64,000 nt of DNA from Caecitellus pseudoparvulus (GCA_965644315.1 CBFFRQ010000056.1:372001-436000); one strand, 5' to 3'; positions 9,757-20,953 are shown, numbered from the stretch's first letter. A program made the numbers and translations. Notes: generated by a model not told the origin, from the sequence alone.

Positions 9757-10878
9757 ATGGGACTGAAGTACTCCCTGCTCAGCACGCCAGCGTGGTACCT
9801 TGATGGTGTGAGGCGGTATGGCCATGCTGGCTTTACTGAAGCAGCAAAGCATTGGTACGCCCGATTGCGCTAATTGCGGGATGCTGGGGGCACAATTTCC
9901 GCACCTCGACAAGCTACCTTGTACAGGGACCCAGCACACCTACAAGGCGTGGACATGAGCGGCAAGCACGTGCTGATTACAGGTGCAAATTCTGGCATCG
10001 GCTTGGCAGCTGCTTCTAAGTTTGCGGAGATGAATGCCACAGTGCACCTGCTGTGCCGCAGTGAGACGCGGGGAGCAGATGCACGTGACAGCATCAAGGC
10101 AGCGAGCGGAAACCCAAATGTGCATCTTCACGTGGTGGATGTGTCTGACAAGGGATCAGTGGACGGCTTCGTGGCATCGTGGCTGGATGGGGGCCAAGCC
10201 ATCCATGCATACATCCACAACGCAGGCGTCCTGCCCAAGACGCGGCAGGAAACGGCTGAAGGCTTGGAGTTGGCATGGGCCACCATGCTGTGGGGTACAT
10301 ACTACATTCCGCAGAGACTGCACACCTGCCTGGCGGCGGCGGCCTCCGGCCCAGAGGGCCCTGCTCGAATCGTGCATGTTGGGAGCGGGGGGATGTACGC
10401 TGTGTACTTCGACTTGGACCAGTACAACTCCACGAAGGGCGCCTACGACGGAACGTGGGCCTACGGGAATGCCAAGCGGGCACAGGCGCTACTCACGGAG
10501 CGCCAAGCGGCTGAGTGGAAGAAGGATGGCATTCTAGTGTCCTGCGTCAACCCTGGCTGGGTGGACACGCCGGGCATTCGAAGGTCCCTGCCGGATTTCA
10601 ACTCTGGAGGAACGCTGCGGTCCCCCGAGCAGGGAGCAGATTCCATCGTGTGGCTGTGTGCTGCCCCCGCGGATGCTGGTCCGGCAGAGGCCTCAGGCAA
10701 GGTCGTCCTGGATCGACAGGTGGAGTCAGCACACACGTTCTGGAGGGACACGGTGGTGAACGACACCACCAAGACTGCACTGTGGGAGCTCTGCGATGAG
10801 CTAACGAATGGGCGGGGGCAAGGAGCTACCTCGGCGAGTGCGACTGCCGAGGCAGCGGCCGCAGCCAGTTCCCGATGA
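9757..10878 (+). CDS. DHRS12: DHRS12-like short-chain dehydrogenase/reductase
   Basis: NAD(P)-dependent oxidoreductase of the classical SDR type. Two exons, 9757-9854 and 9927-10878, give 349 residues. The 72-nt intron (GTACGC...GTACAG) removes an in-frame TAA at 9871-9873; after splicing the N-terminal segment (WYLDGVRRYGHAGFTEAAKHW) lines up with the DHRS12 N-terminus, which supports the model. The start at 9757 is the first ATG of the frame. The cofactor motif TGANSGIG lies at residues 51-58, NAG at 131-133, the catalytic Ser at 186 in VGSGGM, and the YxxxK pair at Tyr212 and Lys216, so all catalytic residues are present. The C-terminus ends in a low-complexity Ala/Thr/Ser tail. DHRS12 substrates are poorly defined, so no reaction is assigned. 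Confidence 0.88.
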
Positions 10879-11080
10879 GCATACTGGGCCCATACCGCTG
10901 CCAAGCTCGACAGCCGACAGCGCGTAGATGGGGCCATTCTTCAATGCATGGAATCACTGTGGGGCGCTTGGTGCATGTATGCATGGGGTTTGGTGCTTTG
11001 CTGTCTGGAAGGGTGCTTAGTACCCCGTGGTGAAGAGTACTGGGAGAAAGAGCCGACGCAGTGTTGCACGCGACACTGGC

Positions 11081-13768
11081 ATGGAGCCGCACAGCTCGCA
11101 AGCGAATTCGGAAAGCGAGGAGGCTGCAGCTGCAAGGGAGAGGAAGAAAGCTCGAAGTTCTGGGCTAGGCGCTTTGTCAGACTCCGTGCTTTCCTGTGAC
11201 CCGCTCTGCTTGTGCAGCAGGCCATCCCTGACTGCGTTTGCAGCCGCGATAACACTCCTGGCTTGCTTCTTGGCAGCTTACGCTGGCCTGTGTGCAGGCC
11301 TGCTCCTCCATGGGTCGCAGGAAAGCCAGTTCTGTACAGCAAGTCGACCATTCGTGCAGCATGCTTGGACCCGGCTGTTGGCTGTGGAGCACCAATGGAA
11401 CTCGTGGATGACGGCAGTGGAGCTGAGCGCTGCACCAGCCGTGACGATTCACAAACCTCACTTGCTGGAGCCGGCGCTGCTGGACTGCATCCCAGACGCC
11501 CATGGGGGCTCCACTGGCACTGTGCTGCTGCAGACCCGTACGTTGACCCAGAGCCTTCCGGATGGCATCGCCACACACGCAGTGCTGGCCTCGGCTGCTG
11601 ACTTGGCGTCGGCGGTGCACGAGCACCTGCAGACCCTGACCCCGCATGGTGGGGGGGGTGTAGGCAGTGTGCGCCTGTGCTGCAACTGCTCTGCTCTTCA
11701 GTACCGAAACCGGGACGCAGATTGGTGTGCCAAGCAGCCAGACGCGTGGGACCAGGCTGACCAGGACTCCGCTCCAGACCTCGCAGCTCACGTACAGCAG
11801 CTCGTGAAGGAAACAGGAGCTGAAGTCCAGCTTCGCGACCGCTCCTGGCAGGTGCAGGCTTTGCAGGGCCCAGGCCTCTTCGGTGTGACGGCTGGGCAGT
11901 GGCAGTGTGCACTGTCCGCTTCGCTTCCACTGGGCCGCATGTCCGCTGACGCGCCAGCCTGCCAGCGAAGCTCCGAAGTCAGCGCTGAGGGGGGCGCCAC
12001 CACTGGATCAAAGCCTGAGGCGGCGTGTGCCGCTGCTCAGCACGTGCATGCCGTTCTGCCCCAGGTTCTGCCAGCGTCGGCAGCAGCTGCCGCTTCGCAT
12101 GCGCGGCAGCGGAGGGCCGGAGAAACGCCCCTTCCTGGCACGGTGGAGCCAGCGAGCATTGACGAGGGGGTGCTGTTTGAGCTGATGGCCAGTCCATCTA
12201 TGCGGCACCACTTGTGGGCCGGCTCAGACGGCATAGCCACCTCCCTTCACTTCGACACGGAGCACAACGTGTACAGCCAAGTGCACGGTGTCAAGCACTG
12301 GCTGCTCCTGGACCCCACTGCCTGGTGGGTGTTTGGGACGTACCCTGCCGGGCACCATGGGTGGCGGCAAACTGTGCAGTGGGGTGCGGCGGACCAGGCC
12401 CTGCGCCAGTGCGGCGACCCAGATGGTGCCAGCATGCTAGCTCCCGTCTGCTTGCGGGTGGGGAAAGGAGGGGGGGCGGTGTCCATCGCTTGTGGTCCCT
12501 GTGCTGTGCAGCCTGGCGATGGTGCCACGCGTGTGCCCGCCACAGTCGTCACCTTGTCGCCTGGGAGCACGCTGTACGTGCCGCCCATGTGGCTGCATGC
12601 AGTGCTGTCGCGCGCCAACCCGTCGACACCGGCAGATGGAGAAGGCGTCCACCACCCGCCTTCGGTGGCTGTGAATTCCTGGATCCCAGACACCACCATT
12701 CGGCAGGTCGTGGATGAGCTAGCCTCGGTGCAGCTGCCGCTGGGCGTGTACCCCCACACCGACATCCCCGCCCTGGCCACCATCCTGCGCAGCTACGTTT
12801 GGAGCGTGTTGAGAGCTGTTTTGGGCCCTGTCACCTCCACTGCAAAACTGTACCTGCGGCAGGCAAGACAGTGGCAGCGAGACGCTGTGGGCAGCTCGTC
12901 AGAGGCGGAGCTCGAACCAGCCGCCTGGACGTGGGCAGCCCTGCAGCACTTGGCTCAACTGGAGCCGCACTGCTTTGTTGACCGCCTGTGGTTGGCTCGC
13001 TGGCAGCAGGCGTCTTCCACGTGGGCGGGCCACCAACCAGGAGGCAACTGCTCGGCTCAGTACGTGGCGGGGGGCACTGGCTCCATGCCAGGACACTCGT
13101 GCGCACGCCTCGCAGAAGCTGCCCAGGGCACCTCGCCGGCTGTGCGGAGGCTTCTGCGTGAGCCCTCGCCTTGGCGAAACGCGGTGGCTGCCACGCGCGC
13201 GCAGCACACGTTGGCTGAACTGAAGGGAGAGAGTCGTGAGTCCACTTTGCACGAACAACTCGTGCACGCTGTGCAGGCAAGTGGCATGGCCATCATTTCT
13301 TTGCTGCCTGACGAAGTGCGGCGCGCAGCCAGCAAGTCACGGCAACGCAGCAGTCCACACCTGTCCGCAGCAAATGCGGTGTCCCTTGCATCCCGAGTGT
13401 CTGGCCTAGTTCGTGGGTGGGCCGTTGCCGAGGTCCTTCTCGGAGACCACATCGATGAAGCTGTCACAGCGGTGATGAACATGGCCCTGCCCCTTCGTGG
13501 TGTGGCCGGCATGGTCACCGTGCCTTCGGGACAGCCCACCTTGCAAGACGTGAACTGGCTGACGCAAGAGGAAGCACAACATGTTCTCGCTCGGGGGGGG
13601 CTCTACCTGTCGGGGTGGGCTCAGTCGTGCTTGGCACCCTGTGACTCCACTCTGCGGCAAAGCGTCCAAGCTCATGGCGCTCGTGCGGCTGTGCCAAGCG
13701 CTGCCGACGTGGCAGGTCTGTGGTGGCACGCCTTGGTGCAGCCACAGCGCGGGTGGTCCGATTCGTAA
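11081..13768 (+). CDS. Membrane-anchored JmjC/cupin-like 2OG hydroxylase
   Basis: Probable Fe(II)/2-oxoglutarate-dependent hydroxylase with a JmjC/cupin-8 fold, 895 residues from the first ATG in frame. A short basic cytoplasmic N-terminus precedes one transmembrane segment (about residues 50-77), giving a type II membrane protein. The iron facial triad is visible: His390 and Asp392 in the HFD motif and a distal His506 in YVPPMWLHA. The sequence between them (HNVYSQVHGVKHWLLLDP) is typical of the FIH/JMJD5-like group, whose members hydroxylate proteins. A loop of about 60 residues rich in Gly and Ala lies between the two iron blocks. The C-terminal ~300 residues have no family I recognise. 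A membrane anchor is unusual for JmjC enzymes, most of which are nuclear or cytosolic. A lumenal location would suggest secretory-pathway or surface-protein substrates; that is inference. Confidence 0.8.
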   Translation: MEPHSSQANSESEEAAAARERKKARSSGLGALSDSVLSCDPLCLCSRPSLTAFAAAITLLACFLAAYAGLCAGLLLHGSQESQFCTASRPFVQHAWTRLLAVEHQWNSWMTAVELSAAPAVTIHKPHLLEPALLDCIPDAHGGSTGTVLLQTRTLTQSLPDGIATHAVLASAADLASAVHEHLQTLTPHGGGGVGSVRLCCNCSALQYRNRDADWCAKQPDAWDQADQDSAPDLAAHVQQLVKETGAEVQLRDRSWQVQALQGPGLFGVTAGQWQCALSASLPLGRMSADAPACQRSSEVSAEGGATTGSKPEAACAAAQHVHAVLPQVLPASAAAAASHARQRRAGETPLPGTVEPASIDEGVLFELMASPSMRHHLWAGSDGIATSLHFDTEHNVYSQVHGVKHWLLLDPTAWWVFGTYPAGHHGWRQTVQWGAADQALRQCGDPDGASMLAPVCLRVGKGGGAVSIACGPCAVQPGDGATRVPATVVTLSPGSTLYVPPMWLHAVLSRANPSTPADGEGVHHPPSVAVNSWIPDTTIRQVVDELASVQLPLGVYPHTDIPALATILRSYVWSVLRAVLGPVTSTAKLYLRQARQWQRDAVGSSSEAELEPAAWTWAALQHLAQLEPHCFVDRLWLARWQQASSTWAGHQPGGNCSAQYVAGGTGSMPGHSCARLAEAAQGTSPAVRRLLREPSPWRNAVAATRAQHTLAELKGESRESTLHEQLVHAVQASGMAIISLLPDEVRRAASKSRQRSSPHLSAANAVSLASRVSGLVRGWAVAEVLLGDHIDEAVTAVMNMALPLRGVAGMVTVPSGQPTLQDVNWLTQEEAQHVLARGGLYLSGWAQSCLAPCDSTLRQSVQAHGARAAVPSAADVAGLWWHALVQPQRGWSDS

Positions 13769-14083
13769 GGTTGAATGCATGTGTGCCCAAGGTGCTCACT
13801 GAGAGTAGAACAGCACTGACTGCTCTTACAAGCAACCGAGGAGCTGGGGATGTCGCCCCAGCTGAGGTGGATAAGAAGATCTGCGTTTTGCCCAAAACAC
13901 TGCTCCCTAATCCTCAAAATTCCACGTGCACAGCGAACTTGTCAAGCAATCGCACCCATCTCGGCTGACAGAGTTCCCTCACAACGGCAGGCTCTCGCTG
14001 TGTGCAGGTGTTTGAATTGGCCCGAGCCAGCAGGAGACTGTCTAACTGCAGCGTGCTCAGCAACCGGGATAAGTGCAAGATCC
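13769..14083. other. Intergenic, nothing recognised
   Basis: About 315 nt. The downstream frame is open back to an ATG at 13850, but that stretch lacks the conserved character of the phosphotransferase, so I treat it as 5' leader. Confidence 0.35.
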
Positions 14084-15581
14084 ATGGCCCGTGCTCGCTC
14101 TGCAGGCCGCAAGCGAAGAGTTGGTGGGGAAAAGGCTGATATCCATGAGGATGCAGCGCCGGTACAGAAGCCAGATCTGATCAAGGGGGAAGGTGAAGGG
14201 GATGTTGCGGAAATCGAAGCGACGCAGACCGGTGTCCCGTTTGAAGGCCACCCACTGGCACCCATGGGCCCTTTCATCTCAGCCAAGGGGATGGAATCCA
14301 TCATTGCACACAAGTACAAGGGAGGCGACTGGACACCCCTGGATCGTCTCCTGAACGTGGTGTGGGAGGGCACTTTGAGTCTGCTGCCCGAGTGGCTGGC
14401 TCCCAACGCCATCACGCTGCTGGGACTGCTGTGCCACGTTGTGTACTTTGCGCTCTTCGTCTATCTGCTGCTGTTCACAGACATAAGCGACTCTGACAGC
14501 GTCCTGCCGCGTTGGGCGCACGGGTGCGCAGGTGTCCTTGTGTTTGCGTACAGCGTGCTGGACGCAGTGGACGGCAAGCAGGCTCGACGCACGGGCTCTT
14601 CCTCGCCGCTGGGGCAGCTGTTCGACCACGGTGCAGATGCCCTGGCCTCTATGGTGTTCCTCCCCTTCGCCCTCGCGTGGGCGGTGGGCATCGCCGGCTC
14701 CTGGCAGCACAGCCTACTGCTGGTGTTGTCTTTCCTGAACCTCTTCTGCCCTCAGTGGGAGGAAGCCCACACAGGCTGCATGCGCACGGCAGTGGGTGGC
14801 ATGGTGGGTGTGTCTGAAGCCATCCTCGTCGTGTGTGCCGTCTTCGCCACGTCGGCCTGCCTGGGAGACCTGTGGTGGGGTCAGGTGCTGGCGCTGGCGG
14901 GGGGGTTCCCCATCACTCCTGCTGCACTTCTGCTGGCAGTGTACACGGTAGCCACAGGCAGCGTCCTCGTTTCGTGCACTGCTAATGGTAAGGCAGAGGA
15001 GACGACCTGCCAGGCTGTGCCCTCTGCCCCTCATGCGCACTGTACCCCGCCTCCCCCCCCCCGCAGTGGTGAGCAAGGCGGGATGGGCTGGCACTGTGGA
15101 CTTCCTGCCGGCTATGGGGGTGCTGGCAGCCATTCCTGTGCTGGTGCTGCATGGAGGTGGCGCGTTGGTGTACTACCCCGGCTTTCACCTCGTCCTGGGG
15201 CTGGGGCTGGCACACCTCACTAGCCAGCGCATCATCACGGGCATGTCCAAGGAGGAGTTCCCCACGGGGGGACAGCTGGTGGTGCGTGGCGCGGCCGGCA
15301 GGCGGCACTTGCCAGACACTTGCCAAGCACTTGTCTCGACTCCTTCGCAGACGTCCCTGAGCCTGTTGCTGTGCATTGACGTGGTGCTGCACGGAGGTCT
15401 GGGGAGTAGCACCGCCCTGGCTTGGCTGGGAGACGGCGAAATGATCATCGCCGCCATGGGGTGGGCCTTCACCATGGTGTACGTGAACTACACCACTGCC
15501 GTCCTGCTGCAGCTGTCCTGGGGCTTGGGCGTGCCCATCCTGACGCTGCCCCCCCCCGCGACAGCCGGGGGCGGCACCTAA
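14084..15581 (+). CDS. Choline/ethanolamine phosphotransferase
   Basis: Integral membrane enzyme that transfers phosphocholine or phosphoethanolamine from its CDP form to diacylglycerol, the last step of the Kennedy pathway. Three exons, 14084-14987, 15067-15281 and 15351-15581, give 449 residues. The second intron (69 nt, GTGCGT donor) is stop-free and a multiple of three, so it could also be read through. The complete CDP-alcohol phosphotransferase motif DG(x2)AR(x8)G(x3)D(x3)D spans residues 163-185. It is followed by multiple hydrophobic segments, as in eukaryotic CPT/EPT enzymes. An N-terminal hydrophilic extension of about 60 residues precedes the conserved core. ATG 13850 is an alternative start. 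Choline versus ethanolamine preference cannot be told. The stop codon overlaps that of the convergent CSL4 gene. Confidence 0.9.
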
Positions 15582-16342
15582 AAGCCCACCCTGGCCACCT
15601 TGCGGGGCTCGCGCACGCCAGTGACGGAACACTTCATCTTGTCGTGGGCGACAGGCTGCAGGGGGTGCCCTGCGGCAGAGGTGGCGGACAGGACGCCCGT
15701 GTCCACGCTGGCGGTGGCAAGGAAGTAGCTCTGCCGGGTGCCCAATGAAATGACCGAGGCGCGGATGATGTCCCCTGGGACAAACATGTCTGCCAGCACA
15801 GCCTTGTCCACTTCGCCCTCGCGGCAGTTCTCACGCTTGACCACCCCCGAGAAGCCAGCGGAACCCGGCACGCCCTCCACTGCTGAGCCGACGGCGACAT
15901 CCCCCACGACGAGGATGCGCGCGTGCACCATGTGCTCTGTCACACGCGTCACCTTGGCCAGCACGATGGACCCCACCATGGGCACGGCAGTGCTGGAAGC
16001 GCTCCTGCTGGGCGTCACGCTCAGCACGCCAGCTGTGCGCAGGCCTGAGGTGCTGTCGCTGGGCAGGAACTGGGGTGTTCCCACAATGCTGGCGTGGGCA
16101 GTGGAGCCCAATGCATAGCACCCAAAGCCCAACGTAATGCCTGTAGCTGGAGCCAGCGCATCGCCAGGTGCCACCTTGCCCTCTGGGAGTGCTGCCTGCA
16201 CCGCACTTGCCGTGGCTCGGGCAGTCTCTGCGTCCCAATTTCCGCTGGAGGCGCCGCCTTCCCCTGCTGCTGCAGGGGCTGCCGCGACAACTGGGAGGCT
16301 GGGCGGCGCAGCTGTGTACTGCTGGGCGATCTTGCGCTCCAT
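15578..16342 (-). CDS. EXOSC1: Exosome complex component CSL4
   Basis: RNA-binding cap subunit of the eukaryotic exosome, which degrades and trims RNA in nucleus and cytoplasm. Single exon, 254 residues, starting at the ATG at 16342; the frame is open upstream but without conserved character. After an Ala-rich extension of about 60 residues comes the short N-terminal domain (from APGDALAPATG). Then follows the S1 domain, including GDIIRASVISLGTRQSYFLAT. The end is a C-terminal zinc-ribbon-like region in which only MKCSV retains a cysteine, finishing in the family-typical REPRKVARV. Human CSL4 has 195 residues; the extra length is the N-terminal extension and a loop between the first two domains. 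The gene lies 133 nt downstream of the 2OG oxygenase on the same strand. Confidence 0.88.
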   Translation of the reverse strand: MERKIAQQYTAAPPSLPVVAAAPAAAGEGGASSGNWDAETARATASAVQAALPEGKVAPGDALAPATGITLGFGCYALGSTAHASIVGTPQFLPSDSTSGLRTAGVLSVTPSRSASSTAVPMVGSIVLAKVTRVTEHMVHARILVVGDVAVGSAVEGVPGSAGFSGVVKRENCREGEVDKAVLADMFVPGDIIRASVISLGTRQSYFLATASVDTGVLSATSAAGHPLQPVAHDKMKCSVTGVREPRKVARVGF

Positions 16343-16475
16343 GGTTAGCTTGGGATCGAGCTTCCGGTTGGGTGAAAACGGCCGGGCTTGGCAGCGCAGC
16401 GACCAGGAGGTTTGCGAGAGTGCAGTGGATTGTGCAGGCAGGAGTTGAGTGTGACCAGGGCGAGCCCGGCAGAGA

Positions 16476-17739
16476 TCACTGGCCGTCGCCCGCTGCCTTG
16501 GCCTCGTCAGCCACCTTGTGACCGACAGAGGCCAAGTGCTTCTCCATGAGGTGCTCGAAGGCCGTGATGGAGGGGTACTTCGCTGGCTTGGACTCAGCTG
16601 TGGAGTGGGGGGGGGGGGGCAAGGGAAGGGAGGTGCGTGCTCACGGCTGCAAGGCAAAAGCGATGGCAGGCACAGGCGACGCACAGACAGTGGTGGGGAT
16701 GGCCTCCACGACCACATCTGCGTTGACGTTGTGGAAGAAGGCGACGCTCTGGCGGCGGCAGGAGTCCCGTGTTGCGACGTCGGCCGCCGAGGGCGGCACC
16801 ACCCGGTGCAGGGTGCTTACCCACTGGTCATTCGTCCAGCGCTGCATGAGGTCGCCGAGGTTGATGACGAAGTGCCCAGGCAGGTACGGCACAGGCAGCC
16901 ACGAGCCATCCTTGCCTTTCACCTGCAGTCCACCGGGGGCGTCGTCGGGCAGGAGGATGGTGAGCGTGCCGTAGTCTGTGTGTGGGGAGGCGCGCATGGC
17001 GCCCGGGGGCGGCGCCACGTCCAGGTCGGGGTAGTTCAGCGCCCGCAGCGCACAGCGGTGGGCGTCGGTCTTGTCAGCGAACCAGTCAGCCGGCAGGTCC
17101 AGGGCCAGGGCGAAGGCTTCCAGCATGGCGCCTGCCAGCTCCTCCATGGCCTTGTAGTACGCCAGCCAGGCGGCCGCCATGCCCTCCGGCTTGGAGGGCA
17201 GGCGTGGCGCGGGCATGCCGCTGGCCGGGTTGTGCGGCCCCATGGACATGCACTCCTTGAGGTCAGGCACGCCAGCTGCGGAAGGCGCGGGAGCGTCGGC
17301 CAGCTCCGACGCCGCCAAGTCGGACGTCTTGCCGCTGGCAGCCTCCTCCTCCAGTCCAGAACGAAGCGTTTCTTTGCCGAACCCCACGTAGCCTGGGCAG
17401 GGCGCGGGGAGTGGGGCGTGGGGGCGGTGTGTGATGCTGCAGTGATGAGGCGTGCTGCTGGCCGTGTGTCGCACCGTAGGGGTACTCCGCCTCGCTGGGA
17501 GAGGCCCACTTCTCCTTCTCTTCCGCAGGCAGGTCAAAGAAGGCCCAGGTTTCCTTGCCCATGGTCTCAATGACCGCAGGGTCCACACCGTGGTTCTTCA
17601 CAGCCATGAAGCCGATGTCGCGGGCAGCAGCGCCGATGGCTGCCGCGATCTTCGCCTTGTGCGCTGCATCGCCTTCCCGGAAGCCGTCAAAGTCCACAAT
17701 GGGAATGGGGCACTCAACAGCTTCAGATGAAGATGCCAT
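16476..17739 (-). CDS. 2OG-Fe(II) oxygenase, isopenicillin-N-synthase type
   Basis: Non-haem iron dioxygenase of the DIOX_N / 2OG-FeII_Oxy family. Three exons on the minus strand, 17739-17475, 17392-16685 and 16597-16476, give 364 residues. The first intron (82 nt) joins EYPYG to YVGFG. The second (87 nt) replaces a read-through end by the family-typical C-terminus SKPAKYPSITAFEHL, so the last exon is well supported. The N-terminal DIOX_N domain begins IPIVDF. The iron ligands are His226 and Asp228 (HTD) and His284 (LHRVV), and the 2-oxoglutarate-binding RxS is Arg302-Gln-Ser304. All catalytic residues are present. The substrate is unknown; relatives act on hormones, alkaloids, flavonoids or beta-lactam precursors. 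It is divergent with the Enhancer-of-polycomb gene across about 460 nt. Confidence 0.88.
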
Positions 17740-18197
17740 GATGGTAGTTGCGGGTGAATCCAACGAATCTGGGGCGCGCTTTGTGGGAGCAATTACCGCA
17801 CCACAGTGGACACACTGTGGGTGTTTTGGAGGCGGGAGGAGAGAAGGTCGGTGGTGGAAAGTGATGCAGGCGCTGAGCGGGGGATGCACATAGAGTGGGT
17901 GCCACGGGTTGCCGTGTGGCAGCGGGGGGGGGCCTTCCAAGCCGGCAGACTGGACAAGGCGGCAGTGTGGGTTGAGGTGCTTCGGCCCAGGCACCGCCCA
18001 AGCCGTGCTCGCCACGTCTCAAACTCCACAAAAACTGTCAAGGGTGCGTCGAGGGACTGGCCCACGTGCAAGTCGAGCGCTCAGCTCCAGCGCGTGGGCA
18101 GCCAGAGACACCCCGTGCGATCGCGGGGGAGAGCGGCAGCTGCGCCGGCGGCAGCAGGAGCGGAAGTTGGCTTTGAACCCACACGCTGCACGATACA
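17740..18197. promoter_or_regulatory. Shared upstream region of divergent genes
   Basis: About 460 nt separating the ATGs of the 2OG oxygenase (-) and Enhancer of polycomb (+). It must hold both promoters. I see no TATA box and no repeat that I can name. Assignment as regulatory rests on position only. Confidence 0.35.
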
Positions 18198-20901
18198 ATG
18201 GCGACTCGCACTCGAAGCAAGGCGATCAAGCCTAAAGCCATCGACATCTACGAGAAGATGTGCATCGTCCGTGAGGCAGGGGACCTGGAGGGCATTGCTG
18301 ACGGTGCGGATGTTGAGGCGGCACTGGCTCCCAAGGTGGCGCAGGTGAGACCCGGCGCGAGGCGGTGCCGCTGTGCGCAGCGCCCTGCCGCACTCACTGG
18401 CACTGCCCCCCCCCGCACAGAAACGCAAGAAAATCGACCTGCCCACCCCCGACGTGAAGCTCGTGCCGGACTACGGCAAGGAGCAGGAGGCACCATTTGA
18501 GCCGCCGTTGGGGTATGTGCGCTCCTCTGCACGGCCGTTCGGGCACGCCCAGCCAGAGGTGTGCTACACCGCCGACCACGCCGACCGCAAGTGGTTGGAA
18601 GAGCGGGCCTCCAGCGCCGAGGGCGGCGACACGCTCACAGTGCCCCTCCTGGAGCGCATGCTGTGTGAGTTGGAGGAGGCGGCGGCGGGGCGGCAGGGAC
18701 ACTTGCCCGAGAGCGAGGCTCGCGTGCACCTCTCCAGCGCCATGCGGGAGGCAGCCAAGGACTTCAACCTGTCCCACTTCATGTCCGACGTGTACCGGTA
18801 CTGGGACCGCAAGCGGCGCAAGCTGGGCAAGCCCCTCCTGCGCAAGTACTGGCCGCAAACCAGCGCCAACGACGTGGACCCGCATGCCGTCTTCCGCCCA
18901 CGGGAGAAGGAGCGCTACAAGCTCCGGCGCAACCGACGCAACGACATGGAGACGTTCCGCAAGCTGGACGCCGTGCGGGCGGACCTGCTGGCGGCACGTG
19001 ACTTGCTGTCCCTCGTGGACCGCCGTGAGCGCGTCAAGGCGGCCATGCTCGGGGCCAGCATCGCCGCCTTCCACGCAGGCGTGGCGGTGGAGACGGGGGC
19101 GCCCCCGCCGCCTCTGCCGCCCGCCGTGCAGGGCGCCAGGGCGCAGAGCCTGCAGCCGACCGCCGTGCAAGGCTTCTTGACGAGTCTCTCGCCGCTGCAG
19201 TCGCCACACGAGATCGCGCTGGGGAACGCGGGGGAAGCCGCGTCAGTGGCCGCTGCCGGGCGCAGTCGGGCCAAGCGCCGGCGGTCAGACACCGGCGCCA
19301 CGTCGTCCACTCGGGCCCGGCGGGAGACGTCGGCTCCTGGCACGGGTGCAGGGGAGCGGGGTGCTCGAGAAGTGCACCCGTTCGCCGTGGGCGGCTGGCG
19401 CCTGCCAGGCAATGCGCCTAAGGCTGTCATCAACCCCCTACTGCCGCCTGTGGCGACGTCCTCGCCAGTCACCTCCATGTGCGGCTTCAGCGCGGACCCT
19501 GCCGACCTGGGCACGGCGCTGGGCGTGTCCCTGGGGCAGGAGTTGTCTGAGGGCACGTGGCAGGCGCTCCTGGCAGGCGTGGCCTTGCCCCAGGCTCTGC
19601 CTGTCTCCACGGCCCTGCGGGTGCGGGAGGCCGTGGCAGCCGCTACGGCTGACTCCGATGCCTCCCGGTACAACCTGGCAGCCTGGCTGGCGCACGACGC
19701 GGACGTGCAGCTGGAGGCGCAGACGCAGGCTGTGCGGTTGATGACGGTGCGTAATACGCTGGGGCGGGCGGCCGGCGGCGGCGCATGGGAGGATGGCGCG
19801 GGGCTGGCCCTGGGGCTCGGCTCCATCGGCGCCATTGGCGAGGGGTGGACGGCGGCGGGGCAGGGGGTGCAGATGGGCCCACCCCCCATGCCCACGGTGG
19901 GGGAGGACCTGCTGCCTGGCCCTGAGGGGCGCGGCCCACTCTTCCTCCTGCGCCCACGCATGGGCCGTGGCAGCCGCCTGGTGGTGGACCGTGTCCCTCT
20001 CACGGCGGCATCGGCGGCATCCTGGCGAGCGGCCCATGCCCTGCTCAGCACACGCCGCCGTGCACGGGCCCTGGCGCGGCGTGTGCGGCGCAAGGTGGGG
20101 GGTGGGCCCATGCGGTCGGAGCCGGCGCTGTCCTCTGCACTGCCCACGCACATGCTCAGCGGGCACGCGGGCGACGCGACGGACCTGCACACACACTACG
20201 CCCTGGCCATGGGCCTGCCCACGACGCACGGCGCAGAGGCTGACTCCGTGGCGGGGGAGGTCGCACCCCGCTCGGCGTCGGAGCAGTTCACCACCCACAC
20301 CTCCTGGCTGGCCCCGTCGCGGTACCGCCCCGCGTCCCTCCCGTCTGCCATCGCTGACGTGATGAAGCAGACGTCCCTGCCACGGGCTGACGGGGCCCTG
20401 GAGGGTGCCGCGCCAGGCATGGTGGGGGGGGCCCAGGGGGGACCCGTTCTCCCCTCTGCCCTGGACTCCCGGCAAGTGCAGATACTGCAGACGTCCGTGT
20501 CTGGAGTGGGCCAGGAGGTGCAGGCGCCCCCCGGCATCGCAGCTGTGCTGGAGGAGGTGGGGGGCGAGGGGGGTAGTGACCCACCCCACACTCCCCTCGC
20601 CGAGGCAGGCGGCGAGTGGGGGGGAGACAGCGTGGATGCCCCCCTTGGGTACGCCTTGGACGGTGTGCACGACGGCTTCGGGGCTGGTGTGGACGTGGGG
20701 TACAATGGGGGCGGCAGCGGCATCACATTCGGCGGGCACGTGGACCACGCTGGGCTGCTGCCGCCTCCCCCTGTGGCGTCCGGCGTCACGCTGAAGCGGC
20801 TGGGAGACGTGTACGCGATGGAAGACAGCGACGACGATGACTTGGTGCAGGTTGCATTCGGGGACGACGCGCTGTTCTCCAGGTCACAGCACGATGTGTG
20901 A
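18198..20901 (+). CDS. EPL1: Enhancer of polycomb (NuA4/TIP60 scaffold subunit)
   Basis: Homologue of Epl1/EPC1, which holds the Piccolo module of the NuA4 histone acetyltransferase on nucleosomes. Two exons, 18198-18344 and 18421-20901, give 875 residues; the 76-nt intron has a GTGAGA donor. Diagnostic stretches are the N-terminal ARTRSKAIKP-like basic segment, then VPDYGKEQEAPFEPP and the Asp/Trp-Leu-Glu segment. These are followed by the strongly conserved DVYRYWDRKRRKLGKPLLRK and the RPREKERYKLRRNRRND block ending in a helix with RRERVK. The conserved part covers roughly residues 1-240. The remaining 630 residues are Gly/Ala/Pro-rich, with one possible nuclear localisation motif (RSRAKRRRS), and end in an acidic patch (MEDSDDDD). 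The C-terminal part is much more degenerate than in animals or fungi. Confidence 0.87.
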
Positions 20902-20953
20902 TGGCGGCCAAGTGTGTGTGCGCGGCGCAATGCATGCCAGAGAGCGTCCCCGC

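Noticed and set aside
9871-9873. In-frame stop making the DHRS12-like gene a pseudogene
   Set aside because: A 72-nt GT-AG intron (9855-9926) removes the stop in phase and restores the family N-terminus.
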